Positions 25,095 through 32,396 of a stretch of 64,000 bases of DNA are shown piece after piece. Position 1 is the stretch's first letter. Each line of letters begins with the position of its first letter. Source of the stretch: an uncultured Prevotella sp. (lineage in GTDB: Bacteria > Bacteroidota > Bacteroidia > Bacteroidales > Bacteroidaceae); the NCBI GenBank assembly GCA_945873145.1, contig CAMCBZ010000007.1, positions 31,354 through 95,353 of the forward strand. The letters are read 5' to 3'. The position numbers and the translations under genes were made by a program. The notes under the pieces are model-generated. The model was not told where the DNA came from. It saw nothing but the letters and a program-made list of their open reading frames with translations, and searched no databases.

Positions 25095-25955
25095 ATGAAG
25101 AAGAAAATCAAATATCTATTGTTCCTTTGCCTGCTCTTCATGGGAGTGGCAAAGGCTAACGCTGCCAAGATCGACTATTGGCGCAGCGATTCTATTAAAA
25201 TCATGAAGCTGTTCAGAAAGGCGCACCGCGAGGTACGTGATTCCAACTACATGCTGTTCTTCGGTCGTCAGTTCATCGGACTGCCTTATGTGGCCAAGAC
25301 GCTTGACCAGCATAAGGAAGAGCAGCTTGTAGTGAACCTACGGCAGTTTGACTGTACCACATTGGTGGAAACAGTCTTGGCACTCTCGGAATGTATGAAG
25401 CGGAAAACACCGGATTTCACCCATTTCTGCAAAGAGTTGGCGCTCATCCGCTATCGCGATGGCATCGTGTCTTATCTAACGCGTCAGCACTATTTCACCT
25501 ATTGGGTTAATCAGAATGTGAGAAAACGACTGGTCACCGACTTGCAGGGACCGGTGCCTCCGTTCACGGCAAAGCAGTTGGTCAGCGTGAATTACATGAC
25601 TACACACCCGTCGGCATATCCAATGTTGAAGGCACATCCCAATTGGGTCGGCGAGATCAGGAAGATGGAGGACAGTATTTCTGGACACACCTATCGTTAT
25701 ATTCCCAAGGCCGCATTGGACAATAGCGCACTGCTGAGGTCTACCATTCACAATGGCGACATCATTGTCATCCTCACCTCAAAGCGTGGTCTCGACACCA
25801 GTCATATCGGTATTGCTGTTTGGCATGCCGACGGCCTTCATCTGCTCAACGCTTCCGCCATCCGTCATCGTGTGGTTGAGGAGCCAAAACTCTTCCGCAC
25901 TTACATGATGGAGCATCCGACGTTTACGGGAATAAGAGTCGTGAGAGCTATGTAG
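25095..25955 (+). CDS. DUF1460 family, N-acetylmuramoyl-L-alanine amidase-like protein
   Basis: This 286-residue exported protein has the signal KIKYLLFLCLLFMGVAKANA. The catalytic region has FDCTTLVETVLAL near residue 92, with the Cys of the NlpC/P60-like fold, and a later His region DTSHIGIAVWHADGLHLLNAS. DUF1460 proteins act on peptidoglycan or its fragments. The start at the ATG at 25095 places the signal peptide at the N-terminus. It is the last gene of the operon with the oxidoreductase and the DUF4421 protein. Confidence 0.85.
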   Translation: MKKKIKYLLFLCLLFMGVAKANAAKIDYWRSDSIKIMKLFRKAHREVRDSNYMLFFGRQFIGLPYVAKTLDQHKEEQLVVNLRQFDCTTLVETVLALSECMKRKTPDFTHFCKELALIRYRDGIVSYLTRQHYFTYWVNQNVRKRLVTDLQGPVPPFTAKQLVSVNYMTTHPSAYPMLKAHPNWVGEIRKMEDSISGHTYRYIPKAALDNSALLRSTIHNGDIIVILTSKRGLDTSHIGIAVWHADGLHLLNASAIRHRVVEEPKLFRTYMMEHPTFTGIRVVRAM

Positions 25956-26022
25956 TGAAAACAGCTCCTTTATAATATTAAGGTGTATTTGGCGCAGGAA
26001 GATCGCATCCCACAAAACCAAA

Positions 26023-26074
26023 AAAGCACGGAGACAAAAGAGAGTTACCTTTCTCTCTCCTGTCTCCGTGCTTT
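26023..26074. terminator. Bidirectional terminator between DUF1460 and dapA
   Basis: A 14-bp perfect stem, AAAGCACGGAGACA with TGTCTCCGTGCTTT, encloses a second AGAGAG/CTCTCT pairing. A and T runs on both sides fit use in both directions. Confidence 0.85.
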
Positions 26075-26100
26075 AGTATTGTGTAGCTGTGTGGAGTGTC

Positions 26101-26988
26101 TTACAGTCTAAGTCCTTTGAGGATGTCAGCCATCTTCTGCTTGGTTTCGATGTTGGTCGGTACGAGCGGCAGACGGAGCACGTTCTCGATCATGCCCATG
26201 TCGTTGAGCAGTGCTTTCACGCCGGCCGGGTTGCCGTCGACAAAGAGCAGGGAGTAAAGCTCGGTGAACTTATGATGGATCTTGCGGGCGGGCTCATACT
26301 CGCCGTTGAACTCCAGGCGGATCATGCGGGAGAACTCCTTGGGAAGTGCATTGCCGATGACAGAGATCACGCCGGCAGCTCCGCTGGCAACCATCGAGAA
26401 CGTCAGCGCATCGTCGCCACTGATGACGTCGAAGTTGTCGGGCTTGTTCTTGATGATCTCGTCGACCTGCTCCAGACTGCCGCTGGCTTCCTTCACAGCT
26501 ACGATGTTGGGGCAGTCCTTAGCCAGACGCACCGTCGTGGCGGCCTTCATGTTCACGCCCGTGCGACCGGGGACATTATAGAGAACGAGGGGCAGTGGGC
26601 TTTCGGCGGCAATGGCTTTGAAGTGCTGATAGAGTCCCTCCTGTGATGGTTTGTTGTAGTAAGGGCAGATGCTCAGGATGCCACTGATGCCACTCCAGTC
26701 GGTTTGTTTCATCTCTTCGATGACAGCTGCAGTGTTGTTGCCGCCACAATATTTCAGGATAGGCACGCGTCCCTGGTTCACACGTTTCACCACTTCCGTG
26801 ATCTTGTCCTTTTCCTCTTTCGTCAGACAAGGGGCTTCGGCCGTTGTTGCGAGAATGCACAGAAAGTCGGCACCATTGTCGAGCTGATAAGCCACCAGCT
26901 TCTCGAGTGCAGGATAATCCACTTCTCCCTGAGGAGTGAAAGGAGTGATGAGGGCGATGCCCAGACCTTTGAAAATATTGTTTGCCAT
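26101..26988 (-). CDS. dapA: 4-hydroxy-tetrahydrodipicolinate synthase
   Basis: This 295-residue TIM-barrel aldolase condenses pyruvate with aspartate semialdehyde in lysine and meso-DAP synthesis. It has LATTAEAPCLTKEE near residue 46 (the TTGE-like substrate loop reads TTAE), the catalytic Tyr in LYNVPGRTGVNM near residue 136, and the Schiff-base Lys in IVAVKEASG near residue 164. It is monocistronic, with a TAACTTTG promoter at 27041-27048. The TTAE in place of TTGE is a modest substitution; related NanA-type lyases were considered but the other motifs fit DapA. Confidence 0.9.
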   Translation of the reverse strand: MANNIFKGLGIALITPFTPQGEVDYPALEKLVAYQLDNGADFLCILATTAEAPCLTKEEKDKITEVVKRVNQGRVPILKYCGGNNTAAVIEEMKQTDWSGISGILSICPYYNKPSQEGLYQHFKAIAAESPLPLVLYNVPGRTGVNMKAATTVRLAKDCPNIVAVKEASGSLEQVDEIIKNKPDNFDVISGDDALTFSMVASGAAGVISVIGNALPKEFSRMIRLEFNGEYEPARKIHHKFTELYSLLFVDGNPAGVKALLNDMGMIENVLRLPLVPTNIETKQKMADILKGLRL

Positions 26989-27290
26989 AACAAATAGTTG
27001 TTGTTTGTTGCTTAATGACGATATTGCTACAATCTTTTTGCAAAGTTACGCTTTTTTCTTCATATTGCAAAGGAAAAAGTCTAATCCTTTATAGTTTGTT
27101 TGCTGATTTCGTTGAGTTTCATTAAGCATACAGGTCAATATGATGATGGCATGAGGTTCGCATACTCGTGTTTGTATTGAATGGTATAGGCAATTATTTT
27201 TGTGCTGAATGCCACCCACCTTAAATATTTGTTGTAACTTTGCAGTATATTTGAGAGAATATACAATATTAAGTAATAGAATTCATCCCC
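26989..27290. other. Divergent promoter region between dapA and the EamA gene
   Basis: This 302-bp spacer carries the dapA -7 box TAACTTTG on the minus strand at 27041-27048 and the EamA gene -7 box TAACTTTG at 27235-27242 on the plus strand. I see no other element between them. Confidence 0.65.
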
Positions 27291-28208
27291 ATGTGGTTGT
27301 TTTTAGCTTTTATGTCTGCTGCCCTGCTGGGCTTCTACGACTCGTTTAAGAAAAAGTCGCTCAATGGCAACGCCGTGATCCCTGTGCTGTTTCTCAACAC
27401 TGTCTTCTCGTCGCTTATCTTCCTGCCGTTCATCATCCTTTCGGCTACGACCTCCTGCCTTGACGGAAGTATCTTTCATGTGGCCACAGGTGGCTGGGAG
27501 ATGCATAAATATATCGTTCTGAAGAGCTTCATTGTTCTCTCCAGTTGGATCTTCGGCTACTTCGGTATGAAGCACCTGCCACTGACAATCGTGGGTCCGA
27601 TCAATGCCACACGGCCGGTGATGGTGCTCGTGGGTGCTATGCTCGTCTATGGCGAACAGCTCAACGTGTGGCAGTGGATCGGTGTGCTGTTGGCAGTGGC
27701 GTCTTTCCTGATGCTGAGTCGCTCGGGACGGCGTGAGGGTATCGACTTTAAGCATAACCGATGGATATGGGCGATTGTACTCGCTGCTGTCTTGGGAGCT
27801 GTCAGCGGACTCTATGACAAATATCTGATGGCAGCGCCGGAGGCCGGTGGCATCGGCATCGACCGCATGGCCGTGCAATCGTGGTACAACATCTATCAGA
27901 TGGGGCTGATGCTCGTCATGCTGCTCTTGCTGTGGTGGCCTTCCCACAAGAAGACCACACCATTTCGCTGGCATTGGTCGATCATTGGCATCAGCGTCTT
28001 TCTCTGTGCTGCTGACTTTGTCTACTTCTATGCATTGAGTCTGCCGGGCGCGATGATCTCCATTGTGTCGATGATCCGTCGTGGCAGTGTGCTCGTAAGT
28101 TTTCTCTTTGGCGCTCTTGTCTTCCATGAGCATAACCTCAAGGCCAAGGCACTTGATCTGGCTCTCGTACTGCTTGGCATGGTATTCCTCTATATCGGCA
28201 GCAAGTAG
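27291..28208 (+). CDS. EamA-family drug/metabolite transporter
   Basis: This 305-residue inner-membrane protein has ten hydrophobic segments in two EamA repeats. Each repeat opens with a helix pair (LFLAFMSAALLGFYDSFKKKSL and WIWAIVLAAVLGAVSGLYDKYLM). A Pro-containing helix GPINATRPVMVLVGAMLVYGE ends the first repeat. The direction and substrate of transport cannot be inferred. It is convergent with truA, with a 21-bp gap. Confidence 0.88.
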   Translation: MWLFLAFMSAALLGFYDSFKKKSLNGNAVIPVLFLNTVFSSLIFLPFIILSATTSCLDGSIFHVATGGWEMHKYIVLKSFIVLSSWIFGYFGMKHLPLTIVGPINATRPVMVLVGAMLVYGEQLNVWQWIGVLLAVASFLMLSRSGRREGIDFKHNRWIWAIVLAAVLGAVSGLYDKYLMAAPEAGGIGIDRMAVQSWYNIYQMGLMLVMLLLLWWPSHKKTTPFRWHWSIIGISVFLCAADFVYFYALSLPGAMISIVSMIRRGSVLVSFLFGALVFHEHNLKAKALDLALVLLGMVFLYIGSK

Positions 28209-28229
28209 ACCTTTGACTAAGCGAAGGAT

Positions 28230-28958
28230 TTAGTATACGATGTCCCAAAGAAACAAACCGTGAGCAGGCATCGACTCGCCGGCATCGGAGCGAGTACCTG
28301 TGGCCACTACCTCGTGGAACTGCTGCAGTGTCATGCGGTGACGCCCTACCTCGAAGAGCGTACCCACCACAGCCCGCACCATGTTGCGGAGAAAGCGGTT
28401 GGCGGCAATCTCGAAATACCACGTTGTCGGTGACGTGCTTACCCATTGGGCTGTGGTGACCTGACAGAGCGTTGTCTTGTTGTCAGCACCGGCCTTGCAG
28501 AATGCTTTGAAGTCGTCCTGTGTGGTGAGCCATAGAGCGGCCTCGTTCATCATCTCGAAATCGAGTTTCCAGTGAGTCTCTACAGAGTAGTGACGAAGGA
28601 AAGGATCGCGCTGGGTGTGGATGAAATAGCGGTAGGTGCGTCGTTTGGCCGAGAAGCGCGCGTGCATGTCCTCGCTGACGCGCTCGGCACGCCCGCAGCT
28701 GATGTCGCGTGGCAGTATGCGGTTGAGGCGGTAACAGAGTTGGTCAGTGTCAAGCTCTTTGTCGATGTCGAAGTGACAAACCATTGTACGGGCATGGACA
28801 CCGGCGTCTGTACGTCCGGCTCCGGTCACGGCAATCGGTTGGCTGAGCAATGTGCTCAGACACTGCTGTACCTTCTCCTGAACCGACATGCCGTTGGGCT
28901 GTATTTGCCAGCCATGGTAGGCCGTGCCGTCGAAGCTCAGCCAAAGGAATATTCTCAT
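28230..28958 (-). CDS. truA: tRNA pseudouridine synthase A
   Basis: This 242-residue enzyme makes pseudouridine at tRNA positions 38-40. The catalytic Asp lies in GAGRTDAGVHARTMVCHF near residue 52, with YHGWQIQPN at the N-terminus and RNMVRAVVGTLFEVGRHR near the C-terminus. It is the last gene of a long minus-strand run and starts 19 bp after the PP2C-like gene. Confidence 0.94.
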   Translation of the reverse strand: MRIFLWLSFDGTAYHGWQIQPNGMSVQEKVQQCLSTLLSQPIAVTGAGRTDAGVHARTMVCHFDIDKELDTDQLCYRLNRILPRDISCGRAERVSEDMHARFSAKRRTYRYFIHTQRDPFLRHYSVETHWKLDFEMMNEAALWLTTQDDFKAFCKAGADNKTTLCQVTTAQWVSTSPTTWYFEIAANRFLRNMVRAVVGTLFEVGRHRMTLQQFHEVVATGTRSDAGESMPAHGLFLWDIVY

Positions 28959-28977
28959 ATTATATTGTTTTCTTAAT

Positions 28978-29886
28978 CTAAATCTGATTATTTGCTTTAT
29001 CTAAATCTGACGATTTGCTTAAACCAAATCTAATCAATGCCCGATCGTCAAAAGACACATTGCCCAGCATAAGTCCTTTGGTGGCTTTGAACGTGTAGAT
29101 GTTATAGGGGTCGTTGGCTAACTGCTCACAGAGGGCAGCTTCACTGTCTTTTAGTGTTGGGCGGAGAAAAGGATAGCCGTCGCTCGCCAACACGATGTCG
29201 TGAGGCTCGTCTTGTCTCAATGGGATCACCTTGACGCCCGGCATGAAGATGTCGAAGCCGTCGATGACAGCATAGGTGCGGTTCTCGCCTTGCATGCTCG
29301 CGATGAGCTTCGGGAGAATGGCGTCACGGGCATAGTCGTGGACGATTCGCCCGTCCTTTACCATGCCGGGATGCTCTGTCAGCAGGGTAGGGAAGAGACG
29401 GCTGCGCTCCTCGGCAATCGTTGCTTCCGATGGCTTGTCATTGGTGTATAGTTGTCCGTCGACCATGCACTGGCAGTCGCCGATCATCCAAATTTCCTTT
29501 CGCAGAAGACTACAGACCACAGCGCTGGCGCACAGCCGTTGCTCGGGTGAGCGTTGAGGCTGTGAGTCATCCAATGGATAAGCCTGATGGATGACTTGTG
29601 TGACACGGGTGCAGAACTCGGTGACACTCAGCGAGGCAGGAGCTTGGCGCAGAAAGTCGCTAATGAGCGTCATGGCATAACGTCCATTGCGCATGGTCGG
29701 ATGGTAATGTTTTGGCGTCTTGCTCGTACTGCCGTCGATGACAGCGATATAGTTGTCCGTCACTACGATGCCATCTTCACACGTTGCCGGCGAGTGCTTG
29801 CCGGTGAGCGCTTGCTCAATGACGACGGCCCTTGAACTTGCCGTTGGAGGTGAAGTTAGGGTTGAACGATTTCCGTTTGTCGCCAT
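28978..29886 (-). CDS. PP2C-like phosphatase-family protein
   Basis: The protein resembles PP2C serine/threonine phosphatases: CEDGIVVTDNYIAVIDGSTSKTP near the N-terminus (metal-binding Asp), IWMIGDCQCMVDGQL in the middle, and IVLASDGYPFLRPTLKDSE near the C-terminus (metal-binding Asp). The start is uncertain. Family similarity begins near VIEQALTGKHSPATCED, where no ATG, GTG or TTG is in frame. The nearest ATG at 29886 (302 residues) overlaps the end of ygiQ by 71 bp in another frame. The 394-residue ORF of the track is mostly the ygiQ tail read out of frame. Confidence 0.7.
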   Translation of the reverse strand: MATNGNRSTLTSPPTASSRAVVIEQALTGKHSPATCEDGIVVTDNYIAVIDGSTSKTPKHYHPTMRNGRYAMTLISDFLRQAPASLSVTEFCTRVTQVIHQAYPLDDSQPQRSPEQRLCASAVVCSLLRKEIWMIGDCQCMVDGQLYTNDKPSEATIAEERSRLFPTLLTEHPGMVKDGRIVHDYARDAILPKLIASMQGENRTYAVIDGFDIFMPGVKVIPLRQDEPHDIVLASDGYPFLRPTLKDSEAALCEQLANDPYNIYTFKATKGLMLGNVSFDDRALIRFGLSKSSDLDKANNQI

Positions 29887-31987
29887 TGCGTTGATCGTTG
29901 TTTCGCTTGTCGCCATAATGTTTGTTGCCGTTTTGTCTTTCGTCGTTTCTTCTGCCAGCGTAAGGCTTGTCGTCGAATTTTCTTCTATCGTAAGGCTTGT
30001 CGTCGAATCTTCTTTCCCCATTGACTTTCGCACTATAGGCTTGTCTGTCGTCGTGATCTCTTTGGTTGCGGTCTCTTCTTCCGTTTGGCTGATGAGCGGC
30101 TTTCTCGGGTGTACTGCCGATGGCCTTGCTGTCGTAATGAACATGACCATGGAAAGGAGCACCGTTGTAGAGCTTCTTGATCAAGTCGGGGCGTCCGATG
30201 CGGCGCAACTCACGCTCTATGCCCTGCCGCTCCTCGGGTTTATACCAGAAGAAGAACTGCCGCTGCGCCAGCTTCTCACGTGGTGTCTTGGCAGAGAAGA
30301 CCTGTTCAAGTGTGTAGGGGTCGTAACCCGTATACCACGTCTCGGTGCTGACGGTCATCGGCGTGGGCGTGAAGTCCTGCACCTGCTCAAGGTGGAAGTC
30401 CAGGTCTTTGGTGATGACTGCGAGCTCGGCCATGTCCTCTTCCTGACAGCCAGGATGACTACTTATAAAGTAAGGTATGATCTGCTCTTTCAGTCCCTCC
30501 TCCTTATTGATGCGGTCGAAGATGCGCTTAAACTCATAGAACTGTTCAAACGACGGCTTACGCATGAGCTTGAGCACCCGATCGGAGGTATGTTCGGGAG
30601 CCACCTTCAGGCGGCCGCTGACATGGCGTGTGATGAGCTCTCGGGTATATTGTCTGGCGGCTTCGTTGGCCTTCTCATCCTTACTCTTATAGAGCAGGAG
30701 GTCATAGCGCACACCGCTGCCGATGAAGCTCTTCTTCACGCCGGGCAATGCGTCGACGGCATGGTAGATGTCAAGCAGACGGGAGAGATCCGTGTTGAGG
30801 TTGGGACAGATCTGTGGGTTGATGCACGACGGCCGCTTGCAGTGCTCACAGGCTTTCTTGTTGCGTCCGCCCATGCCATACATGTTGGCAGACGGACCGC
30901 CGAGATCAGAGATATAGCCTTTAAAACCGTCCATGGCAATGACCTGACGGGCTTCGCGGAGGATGCTCTCCTTGGAACGGCAAGCGATGAACTTGCCCTG
31001 ATGGGCCGAGATGGTGCAGAAGGCGCAGCCGCCGAAACAGCCGCGATGGAGATTGATCGAGAACTTGATCATCTCGTAGGCCGGTATTGTCTTGCCCTTG
31101 TATTTGGGATGAGGCAGACGCGTGTAGGGCAGGTCATAAGCCTCGTCCACCTCTTCCGTTGTCAGAGGAGGATAGGGAGGATTGACGACAGCGAACTTGC
31201 CGTCGACAGCCTGCAGCAGTCGCTGGGCGTGCATCTTGTTTGACTCTTCCTCGATATGACGGAAGTTCTCGGCCTCAGCTTTCTTGCTTTGCAAACACTC
31301 CTCGTGAGAGTGGAGTACAATGTCGTCGTCGCTGATGCCCCCAGGGATGTCTTCCTGTTTGCAGAGATAGACAGTCTGCGGGATGTCACGGATGTCCTTG
31401 ATGTTGCGTCCCTCTTCGATCTCGCGGCAGAGCTGGATAGTGTTCTTCTCGCCCATGCCATAGAGGATCATGTCGGCACCGCTGTCGCAGAGAATGCATT
31501 TCATCAACCGGTCCTGCCAATAGTCGTAGTGCGTGAGTCGTCGCATAGATGCCTCGATGCCGCCTAAGACCACGGGCACGTCGGGGAAGAGCTGCTTCAA
31601 GATCTTGGTGTAGACGATGCTGGGATAGTCCGGCCGCATGTCATGGCGGGCATCAGGACTGTAGGCATCGTCGTGGCGCATGCGCCGGTTGGCCGTGTAG
31701 CGGTTGACCATAGAGTCCATGGCACCGGCCGACACAGCAAAGAAGAGCCGTGGGCGTCCGAGTTTCTTGAAGTCGCGGTAGTCGCCATGCCAGTCGGGCT
31801 GAGGTACGATCGCCACTTTATAGCCCTTTGCCTCAAGGAGCCGGCCGATGACAGCCGCGCCAAACGAAGGATGGTCGACATAGGCATCGCCGGAAAAGAG
31901 AATCACGTCGAGCTCATCCCACCCGCGCAACTCGCATTCCTTGCGGGTGGTGGGAAGGAAGTCTGTCAGCTGATATTTCTGCGTCAT
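29816..31987 (-). CDS. YgiQ-family radical SAM protein
   Basis: This 723-residue protein of the YgiQ/UPF0313 family begins TQKYQLTDFLPTTRKECELRGWDELDV, with the radical SAM cluster motif CFGGCAFC near residue 327, and KVAPEHTSDRVLKLMRKPS in the middle. The reaction is unknown. The last 100 or so residues are low-complexity, rich in Arg, Asn, Asp and Lys (NDERQNGNKHYGDKRNNDQ), like RNA-binding tails. The end overlaps the PP2C-like gene. Confidence 0.92.
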   Translation of the reverse strand: MTQKYQLTDFLPTTRKECELRGWDELDVILFSGDAYVDHPSFGAAVIGRLLEAKGYKVAIVPQPDWHGDYRDFKKLGRPRLFFAVSAGAMDSMVNRYTANRRMRHDDAYSPDARHDMRPDYPSIVYTKILKQLFPDVPVVLGGIEASMRRLTHYDYWQDRLMKCILCDSGADMILYGMGEKNTIQLCREIEEGRNIKDIRDIPQTVYLCKQEDIPGGISDDDIVLHSHEECLQSKKAEAENFRHIEEESNKMHAQRLLQAVDGKFAVVNPPYPPLTTEEVDEAYDLPYTRLPHPKYKGKTIPAYEMIKFSINLHRGCFGGCAFCTISAHQGKFIACRSKESILREARQVIAMDGFKGYISDLGGPSANMYGMGGRNKKACEHCKRPSCINPQICPNLNTDLSRLLDIYHAVDALPGVKKSFIGSGVRYDLLLYKSKDEKANEAARQYTRELITRHVSGRLKVAPEHTSDRVLKLMRKPSFEQFYEFKRIFDRINKEEGLKEQIIPYFISSHPGCQEEDMAELAVITKDLDFHLEQVQDFTPTPMTVSTETWYTGYDPYTLEQVFSAKTPREKLAQRQFFFWYKPEERQGIERELRRIGRPDLIKKLYNGAPFHGHVHYDSKAIGSTPEKAAHQPNGRRDRNQRDHDDRQAYSAKVNGERRFDDKPYDRRKFDDKPYAGRRNDERQNGNKHYGDKRNNDQRNGDKRKSFNPNFTSNGKFKGRRH

Positions 31988-32014
31988 ATCGGAATTATGT
32001 GTCAGAGCTGTTGT

Positions 32015-32347
32015 TTAGTCGTTGACGTTTTGTGGGTCGTTGTCGTCTTCTGTTGGTTGGGCAGCTTTCCACTGCTTGTAGGCATCGACAAGCTGCTGGA
32101 GGCCAAAGGCCTTCATGTTGTTGTTGTAAATGACATCCAGGCAGAGGTCGAGCAGGTCGTTGTCCTTCACGGTCTCAGACTCCAACATTGAGCGCACGTT
32201 GAACTTCAACTTGTCCAAGACGGGCTCGTCGATGATGCCGTTGCTGTCTACGAGGTTGTCCAAAAGAGAATATTTCTCAATGGTCTGAAGATGTTTCTCG
32301 CTGATCTCGATACTCCGGGTGCCGGAATGGTTTGCTTGTATTTTCAT
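32015..32347 (-). CDS. Small hypothetical protein, 110 residues
   Basis: I do not recognise this family. It is a mostly helical, acidic protein (SGTRSIEISEKHLQTIEKYSLLDNLVDSNGIIDEPVL) ending in a Glu/Asp/Asn-rich tail. No signal peptide or membrane segment is visible. It lies 27 bp upstream of ygiQ on the same strand and has normal codon use, so I regard it as real. Confidence 0.65.
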   Translation of the reverse strand: MKIQANHSGTRSIEISEKHLQTIEKYSLLDNLVDSNGIIDEPVLDKLKFNVRSMLESETVKDNDLLDLCLDVIYNNNMKAFGLQQLVDAYKQWKAAQPTEDDNDPQNVND

Positions 32348-32396
32348 AATGTATTGTTTTGAAATTAACTTCTTTATAGAGTGATGGTTATGTTGT

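Noticed and set aside
29887-30162. N-terminal extension of the PP2C-like ORF
   Set aside because: The Thr/Glu-rich residues are the low-complexity ygiQ tail read in another frame.
29753-31243. 496-codon plus-strand ORF
   Set aside because: It is antisense to ygiQ, with no recognisable domain.
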